Shown here: piece by piece, positions 51,981 through 60,487 of the stretch
Position numbering within the stretch: the stretch's first letter is position 1
Layout of the letters: every line of letters begins with the position of its first letter
NCBI RefSeq assembly: GCF_000426765.1
Contig: NZ_KE384566.1
Location: forward strand, 529,830-593,829
DNA length: 64,000 nucleotides
Direction of reading: 5' to 3'
Source of the DNA: Vibrio litoralis DSM 17657
Lineage (GTDB): Bacteria > Pseudomonadota > Gammaproteobacteria > Enterobacterales > Vibrionaceae
Translations under genes and position numbers: made by a program
Notes under the pieces: generated by a model
What the model was told of the DNA's origin: nothing
The model's database searches: none
What the model saw: the letters and a program-made list of their open reading frames with translations, nothing else

Positions 51981-54007
51981 TGGCCAATCCAATCAAAACA
52001 CAATATGTTGCCTTGAATGGAACCATTGATCTCGTCACACCTCCTATTGCTAAAGAACCTGGTAATGCGATTATTGCTGATAATATGCAACCGTTATGGG
52101 GCGGTGGCTTTGGTCGTATTGAAGGGTTAGAGCCTATAGACTTTGGGCCATTAGCTCATGAATTCATTTACTTTCGCATTGAGATTGCCGATCCATTAGA
52201 TACGTCTTGGGTTGGTGGTACCGTAAATGTGAATGGTGAAGTAGGCACCATACTGGCTGTAGATCTTGAAGAAAATGCACTCAGAGTTGCTGCGGTAAAC
52301 CTTGAAATAACAGAAACCGACACGCCCATCACAATCACCAGTGGAGGGAGTGTAACGGAATCTACTGTGATTTTATTATTTCCTTATGGGTTTGGCAGTA
52401 CTGCAGATGAGCAAGCACAATACCTTGCGGATGCTCATTCAGTTGCAATGCAAATGGTCACCCCACCAAATGGGGATGGCCAATTGCGCGGTGTGGCTGA
52501 GATTAATGGACAGATAATTGGTTTTCGTGATTCTGGTGAGGTTTGCGAGGTCAGCGTAGCAACTACCGATCATGCATGGCAAACCGTTCAAGACACCTTC
52601 ATTGTTGAATTATCGGACGTGATAAGCCCGGATCTATTTATTGATGGTGGAACGCTAATCATAGATTCAATTAGCCACATCATTTTAGCTAGTGCTTTTT
52701 CAGCAAATGGACAAACTGGTCGAGTTATTTTAGATACAGATGTTATCGCTGAAGTTGGTAGTGATGTGTTAATTGATTCTGCTGTTGTGGCTAAAACGGC
52801 AACGGTCGGGATTAAAACCGAATTAACGGCTGGATTGAACTGGACTTTTATTTATCACAATTTCTATGCAAGTAGTTCAACTCGCTATGCTTACGGTACT
52901 AATGGGAAAGAAGTGGTTGAGGTTCGTCCTGATGGCGTAGTCATCCCTATTGTTGTGAATGATGATCGAGACATTACGGATATTGAAGTCCATAAAAATC
53001 ATTTATTTTTGTCATTTGTCGGAGGTCAATTTGGTCATAGCGTTGTAGGTGAACCGTTAAACTGGGAAATTTTGTTAGGTGCAGAACAGTTTGGTACCGG
53101 CGATGAAATCACTTGTTTGCAATCTTTGGTGGGTGATTACATGCTCATTGGTTGTGCTAACAATATTCAGTTACTAGCAGGCAGTACTCGTGATGATTGG
53201 ACTAAAGTGCCTTTATCCAACGTAGGTGTAACTGCTGGTACTATGACATCCACTTTTGTACCAGTTGCCCACTCTAAAAACGGTTTCATTAACGTTAATC
53301 AAACTCAAGCCTATGGCGATTTCGTTACTTCAGAACTCAGCGCAAACCAATTACTTGGTGATGCGGCCTTTCAATTCGCGCTTACCGATTTCTTTGCACA
53401 TTCCGTACATGATGAAAATAACCAGATCCGTTTTTATCAAAGGAATGAGAATAAAAAGCACGTCGTTATTCAGCTATTAAGTGATGGTTCAACGCGTGCA
53501 ACCTTCTTTAAATACCACAAGCCAGTAAAAGGTGTGTGGAATACCGACAACAACACTTACTTAGCATTTGATGATGGCCGAATTTATTCCCTAAACGATG
53601 TGGTGTGCTCTTTTGCAGGTGAACCTATCGAGTGGAGTTTGCGCTTGGCATATACCCATTGTGGATCGCCCACCACAATAAAGAGCTGGAATGATGTTGA
53701 ATTACAGTTGGGATCTAACGGTTCATTAAAGCTTCGCCATCAACACACTATTGATTACTCCAGTGAGTATATTCCCCAGTCTCGTTCTAGTGTAGGCATT
53801 GCATCTGGTGGCGGTGGCCGATGGAATGAATCAGCATGGAATGAGTTTTATTGGTCAAGTCCTGATTATGTTACGCCTGCTATCTACTTAGATGGTCATG
53901 GTAAAAACGTTTCTTTATTTCTATCGGGTATCAGTACTTATGAAAAGAACTTCGACATAAGTGGTTATACCTTATCTTACATTCCTCGGAGGCATTACCG
54001 TGTCTAA
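51980..54007 (+). CDS. Large podovirus tail / head-completion structural protein
   Basis: 675 residues from ATG 51980. It is beta-rich with no known catalytic motif: the N-terminal part (IKTQYVALNGTIDLVTPPIAKEPG) resembles the stabilisation/tubular-tail proteins found after the adaptor in podoviruses, and WNESAWNEFYWS lies near the C terminus. Probably the P22 gp10 / T7 gp12-like tail hub. Confidence 0.65.
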   Translation: MANPIKTQYVALNGTIDLVTPPIAKEPGNAIIADNMQPLWGGGFGRIEGLEPIDFGPLAHEFIYFRIEIADPLDTSWVGGTVNVNGEVGTILAVDLEENALRVAAVNLEITETDTPITITSGGSVTESTVILLFPYGFGSTADEQAQYLADAHSVAMQMVTPPNGDGQLRGVAEINGQIIGFRDSGEVCEVSVATTDHAWQTVQDTFIVELSDVISPDLFIDGGTLIIDSISHIILASAFSANGQTGRVILDTDVIAEVGSDVLIDSAVVAKTATVGIKTELTAGLNWTFIYHNFYASSSTRYAYGTNGKEVVEVRPDGVVIPIVVNDDRDITDIEVHKNHLFLSFVGGQFGHSVVGEPLNWEILLGAEQFGTGDEITCLQSLVGDYMLIGCANNIQLLAGSTRDDWTKVPLSNVGVTAGTMTSTFVPVAHSKNGFINVNQTQAYGDFVTSELSANQLLGDAAFQFALTDFFAHSVHDENNQIRFYQRNENKKHVVIQLLSDGSTRATFFKYHKPVKGVWNTDNNTYLAFDDGRIYSLNDVVCSFAGEPIEWSLRLAYTHCGSPTTIKSWNDVELQLGSNGSLKLRHQHTIDYSSEYIPQSRSSVGIASGGGGRWNESAWNEFYWSSPDYVTPAIYLDGHGKNVSLFLSGISTYEKNFDISGYTLSYIPRRHYRV

Positions 54008-56675
54008 TGATTATTTTGAACGTACTAACGAATTCTCACCTCATACTGTTGCAAGGGGACAAGAAGTTTCTGGGGAGTTTGACGCAGTACAAACGGCATT
54101 TGAAAAGTTACCAACGCCAAGGCTTGATGGCGAATCAAAAGGCTTTACTTCACCGTTTACGATTTTAACGCCTACCGAGGACCAACATCCAGCCACGAAC
54201 TTGCAACTAAAAGTAGAAAAAGGTCGTAACAACGAGCAAGATGCCCGATTAGATAATTTGGAAAACTTTGTTGGTGGTGTAGGGGATTTTTCCGAACGTT
54301 ATGCAACTCTTCGCTATCTAGCCACTGAAGGACAAACCACTATTATTGTGCCTGCGCAGTTTGAGTCTATTGCATATATTCACAAAAACGGATTGCGTAA
54401 GTATCAAACGGTTGATTTTACTTATGACCGTGACACAAGAATAATCACATTTACAGATGCCTTGGTTGAAGATGATGAGATCTTGGTGGATGTGGGTTTA
54501 GTACCAGATGCATTACTTTTAGACTTGCTCGCTCTGCAACAAAATGTCGCTGAAAATACACAGATAACATTAACCGCACGTCAAGATGTTGAACAGCGTC
54601 AACAAGATATCATTGAACGTCAAAATGATGTCACACAAAAGCAACAACAAGTTAGCCAAGATACGCAAACCACGGTTGATGCAAAAAATGTAACACTAGA
54701 AGCAAAACAAGAAACTGTGGAAGCGCGTGATGAAACTAAGCTTATTGCGGAGACATTCGCTTCAGCCAGTCGTTGGGATACGTCTTTAGGTTTATGGGCA
54801 GTAGGGAAAGAAGTCAGCTCAGTTAACCAGTTACTTGAATTTGACGATTGCATGTATGCGGCATCATCAAGCAATACATTTCCACTTGTGATTGATGGTG
54901 CTACGCCAACCGATGATTCGCACGAATGGTTTTTGAAATTTGATGATTCAGATCTCCACCATGTGGCTATTGCGAATAATGTTGGTTACGCAGAAGTTTC
55001 CTATCTACAGACTGGCACTTTGTCAGGAGTAAGTTACTTTTTTGATGTAAACACTCAAAACACTTACTTTGCGAAAATTCCTGTAACTGGAGATGTAACA
55101 AATATTGTCGAAGTTACAGATAATGATGCAACCATTACGGTAGATGGGAATGACATAAATCTAGAGAGAGTAATTGAATTCCGATATGTGTCAGGCGGGT
55201 ATGTTTACTGGGACACCCCTGAAATGGACAACATGAGGACTGACTTACCTGACCCGATCTTTAATGGGTTTAACTACGACCCGATGCTTGCTTACTCAGA
55301 ATTATGGGACTCATTACTAGAGAAAGAGCCAGACTGGATCACTAAGACATCTCTAGGTAATGACGAGTCTGATACCTTTCCTATCTATCTATACGACTTT
55401 AAACCGAAGCAGTATGATAAGACAATCATTATATCTTGTAATATTCACGGCAGTGAACGGTTAAGCCAGTATGCCACTTGGTTCTTCTTCCGTCACATGC
55501 TAGAAAATTGGAAGGAATCAGCACAGTTTACTTACGCAAAAAATGCGGTAAGGTGGTTAGTTGTACCTAACCTCAATCCCTATGGGTACAGCACAAATTC
55601 TCGTGGTAATGTCAACACTGTAAACCTTAACCGTAATGCCGACTACCATTGGGATGATTACTATCAAGCAGGTGTGGGACATGCTGACTATAAAGGTGAC
55701 GCTGTATGGTCGGAAAAAGAAGCTCGAATAATGCGAGATTTAGTAGAGGCACACCCTGAAGCTCTCGCGTATATTGACTTCCATAACTTTAGTTCAACAG
55801 GAACTAGAGGGAGTTTTCCTTTGTACATTCCGGGGGATGGTGCGAACGGTTGGGATGTCTTTGGTAAAGCTATAGATGCAATGAATAATGGTGAATTTGG
55901 CAGGAACAACCTCAGAATCAAGCGCGGGTATAACCCATCAATGTACACTTGGTGTCACAAAAACTTCGGTATGTACACAGCTAACCCAGAGTTTGACCCG
56001 GGCTACTACGGCTCATTATTCGGACCGGAATGTAACACAGCTTGTACCCGTTACTATGGAAATCTGCTACTTGCCCTCTCTCAGGTGTCATGTAATGCTA
56101 CTCAGTCTGGTAAGTCCATGCCAAGGGCTGGTATGGCAGCTTGGACCAAAGATGACCCTGTAGATGGTATATTTGTTAGCGCAACTGACACAACAATAAT
56201 ACCTGAATTTTCAGTTAAGGTCCCTATTGATACGGCTGGTTATATCCGCATAAATGGCACTATAACCGTATCAGGTGATGAAGCTTTACAGTTTATTGCT
56301 ATGCCTTTTTATGGACAAAACTATCAAGGTAAGGCTGGGTACAATGACCCGTTTGGGGATGCTGGATATTGGCGAATAACATACAGGACAAATCTTAATG
56401 AGGTTTTCTCTACGGTGTCTACCTTAAATGATCGAATAACCATTCCATTCTGTGCTACATTTCCAGTCTCTCCCACTATGAAGATTGGTAATGACGGCAG
56501 TTCTCCCGGAACAGCTACATTAGGATTAGCTGCGAGAGTAAGTAACGGTAAAGCTACAATCTGGCGATATGCTATGAACTGGGATTTTATCCCAAGCAGT
56601 TTAGGCGATGAAACAGTTGTAGTTGATTTGGCGACAGAGGAAGATGAAATGGTAAGGGTTGTCCCGTACTATTAA
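54000..56675 (+). CDS. Tail fibre/spike with an M14-type metallopeptidase domain
   Basis: 891 residues from the GTG at 54000, with GGAGG 7 bases upstream. The N-terminal virion-binding region (1-180; RYATLRYLATEGQTTIIVPAQ) precedes a trimeric coiled coil of heptads rich in Q, T and V (about 175-235). After a linker an M14-like catalytic domain spans about 455-700: zinc ligands His483 and Glu486 (NIHGSE) and His595 (IDFHNF), substrate-binding Arg545 (NLNRNA) and general base Glu664 (NPEFDPG). C-terminal 710-891 is beta-rich. It likely cuts or trims a surface peptide, peptidoglycan or ester group. Confidence 0.85.
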   Translation: MSNDYFERTNEFSPHTVARGQEVSGEFDAVQTAFEKLPTPRLDGESKGFTSPFTILTPTEDQHPATNLQLKVEKGRNNEQDARLDNLENFVGGVGDFSERYATLRYLATEGQTTIIVPAQFESIAYIHKNGLRKYQTVDFTYDRDTRIITFTDALVEDDEILVDVGLVPDALLLDLLALQQNVAENTQITLTARQDVEQRQQDIIERQNDVTQKQQQVSQDTQTTVDAKNVTLEAKQETVEARDETKLIAETFASASRWDTSLGLWAVGKEVSSVNQLLEFDDCMYAASSSNTFPLVIDGATPTDDSHEWFLKFDDSDLHHVAIANNVGYAEVSYLQTGTLSGVSYFFDVNTQNTYFAKIPVTGDVTNIVEVTDNDATITVDGNDINLERVIEFRYVSGGYVYWDTPEMDNMRTDLPDPIFNGFNYDPMLAYSELWDSLLEKEPDWITKTSLGNDESDTFPIYLYDFKPKQYDKTIIISCNIHGSERLSQYATWFFFRHMLENWKESAQFTYAKNAVRWLVVPNLNPYGYSTNSRGNVNTVNLNRNADYHWDDYYQAGVGHADYKGDAVWSEKEARIMRDLVEAHPEALAYIDFHNFSSTGTRGSFPLYIPGDGANGWDVFGKAIDAMNNGEFGRNNLRIKRGYNPSMYTWCHKNFGMYTANPEFDPGYYGSLFGPECNTACTRYYGNLLLALSQVSCNATQSGKSMPRAGMAAWTKDDPVDGIFVSATDTTIIPEFSVKVPIDTAGYIRINGTITVSGDEALQFIAMPFYGQNYQGKAGYNDPFGDAGYWRITYRTNLNEVFSTVSTLNDRITIPFCATFPVSPTMKIGNDGSSPGTATLGLAARVSNGKATIWRYAMNWDFIPSSLGDETVVVDLATEEDEMVRVVPYY

Positions 56676-56767
56676 TAAAAAAATGCCCAGAGGTAACGAT
56701 GTGGCCGGGTGCTTTTCATTAACCTGCTTGATATTTTTCTTATCTGCCAAAGCGTAAACAATAACCT

Positions 56768-56793
56768 TAACCAGCCTTCGCGCTGGTTTTTTT
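56768..56793 (+). terminator. Intrinsic terminator after the tail-fibre gene
   Basis: AACCAGC pairs with GCTGGTT, followed by T5. A weaker hairpin (TGCCC / GGGTGC) lies at 56686-56738. Confidence 0.75.
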
Positions 56794-56816
56794 GTACCTA
56801 AATTTCAGAGGCCATT

Positions 56817-57431
56817 ATGACCGGAATACTCAACGGATTAAAAACCACTTCAGGTGTGAGTGGTGGTGCCACTACAGCGGAGAACGCGGCTAAAACCAAT
56901 GCGGTTTCCAGTAATGCAACGTCTACTAATTTACAGTCGGCTATTCCCACGCAAAGCACACCGATCACTAGCAACCCCAACACATTAAATGTGGCAGATG
57001 AAGTTGCAAGCATCACTAATCAAAACTCACTGGCTATGCGAAGTGCAGCGGCGAATGGTAAGCGCGCAGCGAGTAGTCGTGGTTTAGGTAATTCAACATT
57101 AGGTTCGGAGGCAGCCCAGCGAGCGATGGTCGATGCCGCACTACCAATGGCGCAGCAGAATGTGGCGCAGCGTCATGATCAAAAGCTCCAAGAAGAAAGT
57201 GTTCGAGCGAATACGGTGGGTGAATATATCAATGGCTATAACGGCTTAATGTCTGGATACATGAATGCGTATGAAGGTATTCAGGCTTCAGATATGACAA
57301 CTGCAGATAAAAACAAAGCTATCGCCACATTAGAATCTGAAACCAAGCAAAGACTAAATGAAATGAAGACAGCCTTTTCCTCTCTGAAAACCGCTCAGTC
57401 TGACTGGATGGATTTTCCCGACTTAATCTAG
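56817..57431 (+). CDS. Internal virion (ejection-type) protein
   Basis: 204 residues, start MTGILNGLKTTSG. The central GKRAASSRGLGNSTLGSEAAQRAMVDAALPMAQQ pattern is common to P22-gp7-like and other DNA-transfer proteins, with an A/S/T-rich N-terminal 60 residues. It likely is packaged in the head and ejected with DNA. Confidence 0.7.
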   Translation: MTGILNGLKTTSGVSGGATTAENAAKTNAVSSNATSTNLQSAIPTQSTPITSNPNTLNVADEVASITNQNSLAMRSAAANGKRAASSRGLGNSTLGSEAAQRAMVDAALPMAQQNVAQRHDQKLQEESVRANTVGEYINGYNGLMSGYMNAYEGIQASDMTTADKNKAIATLESETKQRLNEMKTAFSSLKTAQSDWMDFPDLI

Positions 57432-57440
57432 GAGTAACAC

Positions 57441-57773
57441 ATGTTTGATATTGGAAAGATTTTTGATTCAACTATGGACTTTTTTAAGTCGGATGCAGGT
57501 TCGAACGTGCTTGGATCTGCATTAAGTGCGGGTGGTTCGTATTTGGCTAACTCGGAGCTTCAAAAGCAAGCGCATAGCAATGCAAAGGATTTAGCAAAGT
57601 TAAATCACAGCTTTGACATTGAAAACACCAACCTAGCTCAGAGACTTAAAGATGAGCGTAACGCTTGGTCTACCACGCCAACCTCCGGCCTTGGCTTTAC
57701 GTTTAATGATCCGGATGCTAGCTCACCAAAAGCCTTGGCGGGCAATGGCATTTTGAGTTCACTTAAAAAATAA
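57441..57773 (+). CDS. Small internal virion protein (110 aa)
   Basis: N-terminal FDIGKIFDSTMDFFKSD, then GSNVLGSALSAGGSYLAN (glycine-spaced hydrophobic helix) and a C terminus ending NGILSSLKK. It shares the GIL-x-x-LK ending with its neighbours. No known family. Confidence 0.6.
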   Translation: MFDIGKIFDSTMDFFKSDAGSNVLGSALSAGGSYLANSELQKQAHSNAKDLAKLNHSFDIENTNLAQRLKDERNAWSTTPTSGLGFTFNDPDASSPKALAGNGILSSLKK

Positions 57774-57783
57774 GGAGTAAGCC

Positions 57784-58992
57784 ATGAGATATGAGGGTGG
57801 ACCTTCACGGCAGGGTGGAGCAGGAAGTGATGGTGGTATTGGTGGCGGCGGTAACTTTGGTGGTGACCGTAAAGGTGGAGGAAGCAAAGAGGGTAGCAAT
57901 ACCTTTGGTGCTGATTCATTAAATAACTACCAGTACGGTGGCAAAAACAATAACGATAGCAACTCTAAAGCTGAGCGTAAAGCAGCAGAAAAAGCCGCTG
58001 CAGAAGCAAAGGCCAAGGCTGAGGTGGAAGCTAAAGCAAAAGCAGAGGCGGAAGCTAAAGCTGCTAGAAAGGCAAGACAACTAGCTGAGGCGCAAGAAAG
58101 GCAAGAGCAGCTAGCAAAAGAGTCTTTAGCCCGAGCCAATGAATCACTCACTGATGGTAACTTGGCCTCGTCTGGTGGGTTGTTGAGTAGTTTTAAGGCT
58201 GATACGGGAATGGGCGCTATGGGGCTTGATAGTGTAAGCCTGAATGATGACGCTCAATCAGATTCGTATGGAGTAGGGGCGTTAAATAAAAGCGTAGACT
58301 TTCAAAGCCCAACAGCAATGCAAGAGAAAATGGGCTTTACAAAATCCCAACTTACTCAAAATCCAGACCGTTATTATACCGACACAGATTTAGCTAGAGA
58401 TATTGACGATGCGCTTGATAGAAACGCAACAGATCTTGGTGTAAAAGCTTTTTCCAAAATGGCATCAATGCCTTTTGGTGGGCTTGGTTCGGAGTTGGCA
58501 GAGTCCGGTATCAATGCAGTCCGTAGTGCATTTTCGGGAGAGATTAGTAACTGGGAGAGTGACGTTAGAAGCACTTTGGATAATCAATTAGAATCCAACG
58601 GATTTATAGGGAATTTAACTGGTGGAGCACAAGCGTTTGGTGCATACGCAGCTTTAAAAAACGGCAGTCAAACAGCCGCTAAAGCCTTGTCGATGGCCGC
58701 CCCATTTGCAGGCCCAATAGCAGAGATGGCAGACGGAATTTATGCTAGGGAGCAATTTAAAGATGATGTCAGAGAACATCAAGAAAGGTATGGCTATGAT
58801 GTTGACACTACCAGTGCAAACAGTAGGTTGTCAGGAGGGAATGGCAGCAATGGAATTCTTGCCAACCTCAAGACGCCATCAGCGACACTGCCCGAGCAAG
58901 GAACAATAGATCAAGTCGATAGCCTTGAATTCATTGATCCATATAACACAGGCTGGGCAAATCAATCGGCTCGATTTAACTTTACCTTTTAA
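57784..58992 (+). CDS. Internal virion protein with Gly-rich and Ala/Lys/Glu-rich segments
   Basis: 402 residues. A Gly/Ser-rich N terminus (1-60) is followed by an A/K/E helix (about 60-112) and a helical C-terminal domain (about 175-345; KNGSQTAAKALSMAAPFAG). Near the C terminus it has NGILANLKTPS and, at about 137, SGGLLSSFKADT. Probably a DNA-ejection protein. Confidence 0.65.
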   Translation: MRYEGGPSRQGGAGSDGGIGGGGNFGGDRKGGGSKEGSNTFGADSLNNYQYGGKNNNDSNSKAERKAAEKAAAEAKAKAEVEAKAKAEAEAKAARKARQLAEAQERQEQLAKESLARANESLTDGNLASSGGLLSSFKADTGMGAMGLDSVSLNDDAQSDSYGVGALNKSVDFQSPTAMQEKMGFTKSQLTQNPDRYYTDTDLARDIDDALDRNATDLGVKAFSKMASMPFGGLGSELAESGINAVRSAFSGEISNWESDVRSTLDNQLESNGFIGNLTGGAQAFGAYAALKNGSQTAAKALSMAAPFAGPIAEMADGIYAREQFKDDVREHQERYGYDVDTTSANSRLSGGNGSNGILANLKTPSATLPEQGTIDQVDSLEFIDPYNTGWANQSARFNFTF

Positions 58993-59018
58993 TCAAACTT
59001 ATGTCATAGGAGCAACTC

Positions 59019-59519
59019 ATGCTTAATCAATTAAAACAACAAGGCCAAGATGCCATGCAAGGCAAGTTTGATTCGATGGCGGAGCAAAGCATGCAGCAAT
59101 CAGGCATGCAACTAGACGCTAACGATCCAGCCAACGCAGCAGGGATGATGATTGCTGGCTCAATTTTAGGGGCTATCACTGCAGCCAAAGAGCATGGAAA
59201 GCAAATTCCCACACAAGTCGTTTTGCGTAGCGCAATGAATCTGGCTACCAAGCTTCTTCAATCTATGGGTCTGTCTGACCAAAAGTTAAGTCGAGCGGTT
59301 GGTGAGGTGTTTTTCGTCGCGATGGGAATGCTTTTGCAAATGGGTGGAGATTTAATTTCAGATCCACAAAAGCAAGAGTTCCAAGCATTCATGCAAAAGT
59401 TTGCAGAAAATATTAAGCAAGGTGCAGGGCAAGCTCAGCAACAAGCAGAACCACAGGAGCAGCAACCTAGCGCACAACCAATGCAACAAAGTGCTGGTGG
59501 ACAGCCACAACAAATGTAA
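59019..59519 (+). CDS. Internal virion protein (166 aa)
   Basis: N-terminal QQGQDAMQGKFDSMAEQS, hydrophobic GMMIAGSILGAITAA (about 48-62) and VFFVAMGMLLQMGGDLI (about 100-116), then a Q-rich C terminus (AQQQAEPQEQQPSAQ). The small amphipathic/hydrophobic segments fit membrane insertion on ejection. No known family. Confidence 0.6.
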   Translation: MLNQLKQQGQDAMQGKFDSMAEQSMQQSGMQLDANDPANAAGMMIAGSILGAITAAKEHGKQIPTQVVLRSAMNLATKLLQSMGLSDQKLSRAVGEVFFVAMGMLLQMGGDLISDPQKQEFQAFMQKFAENIKQGAGQAQQQAEPQEQQPSAQPMQQSAGGQPQQM

Positions 59520-59528
59520 GGGGTGATC

Positions 59529-60326
59529 ATGAGTGGATTAGGAATTCTCGCAAGCTTGGTTGGCGGCAGTGGTGATGGGGTATCTTACAACGCTAAGCAA
59601 TCGATGCAGGACAAGGCCAGAGAAAAAGAAGAACAGAGATTGGCTGCTATTCGAGCGGCAGAGAATGAAGCTGAGCGCAAATACCAATCTGAGCAATATC
59701 AGCAGAAATTATCAGATCAAGAGCGCTTAGCAAAAGAAGAACAAGCATGGCGCTCAAGAGAAAACCAATTAGATCGTAATGCCAAAGTATCTAGTGGCGG
59801 CAGCTCAGGATCGGCTAAATTATCTGAACCGGTAAAAGCGTTTAACACACAGGCGAACGATATTATTGGTAATATTGAAAAAACACTAACTAGCTCAACT
59901 TATTTAGATGAAGAGCAAAGAAAAAGCGATTTGGCTTATTTCGGCTCTCAACTGGATGAGCTAGTAAATAACAACCCGCAATATTTAATGTATGATCCTG
60001 AAAACGCCATCTATCACAACCCTATTGCTAGTCGTTCTTTTAGCGTACTGAACACACTAGGTCAGATGCTGGGCGGGGCTCCTGTGGTTGATGCTCAGGG
60101 TGGAGATACTTCTAACACCAACACATCAGGTGAGCCATTTATTCCTCCTACTATGCCAGCGGCACACAATGATTATGTTGCTCCTGCATCGGAAAGATCA
60201 GCGCCTCATGGTTATCAAACTGCTCCCGGCTCGAACTTACCTGGCAATGCGCCATCAGGTATTCTTCAATCACTTAAGAGCCAAGATGGGGAAGTTAGGC
60301 CACCACGTTATTTAACGGGTGGCTAG
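59529..60326 (+). CDS. Internal virion protein (265 aa)
   Basis: From ATG 59529 (AAGGGGTG upstream). MSGLGILASLVGGSG, then a long charged coiled coil (about 22-80; KEEQRLAAIRAAENEAERKY), a helical middle, and the C-terminal SGILQSLKSQDGE. No known family; likely part of the head-contained ejection apparatus. Confidence 0.6.
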   Translation: MSGLGILASLVGGSGDGVSYNAKQSMQDKAREKEEQRLAAIRAAENEAERKYQSEQYQQKLSDQERLAKEEQAWRSRENQLDRNAKVSSGGSSGSAKLSEPVKAFNTQANDIIGNIEKTLTSSTYLDEEQRKSDLAYFGSQLDELVNNNPQYLMYDPENAIYHNPIASRSFSVLNTLGQMLGGAPVVDAQGGDTSNTNTSGEPFIPPTMPAAHNDYVAPASERSAPHGYQTAPGSNLPGNAPSGILQSLKSQDGEVRPPRYLTGG

Positions 60327-60360
60327 CTTTGTGCTGAGTAGGTCAATTGACTAATCCCTA

Positions 60361-60418
60361 AAATGGGGTAAATTTAACCAAAGATGGAAAGCCGACTTTA
60401 ACGAGTCGGCTTTTTTTG
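60361..60418 (+). repeat. Late-operon terminator element, copy 3
   Basis: AAATGGGGTAAATTTAACC, AAAGATGGAAAGCCGACTTT and AACGAGTCGGCTTTTTTT, nearly identical to 42048-42105; the C/T change in the stem (CCGACT) makes the hairpin perfect. Confidence 0.88.
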
Positions 60419-60433
60419 TGTTATTAAAACGAG

Positions 60434-60465
60434 CCCTGCCACATTATATGTTGGTGGGGTTTTTG
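60434..60465 (+). terminator. Second terminator before the last ORF
   Basis: CCCTGCCA pairs (with two G-U pairs) with TGGTGGGG, followed by TTTTTG. Confidence 0.7.
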
Positions 60466-60487
60466 CGTTTGTAAGTAAGGACATTTT

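Noticed and set aside
57784..58151. Coding-strand A/K/E-rich tract as a minisatellite repeat
   Set aside because: The bases vary irregularly (GCTAAA/GAGGCG codon mixes) and simply encode a charged helix; no exact DNA period.
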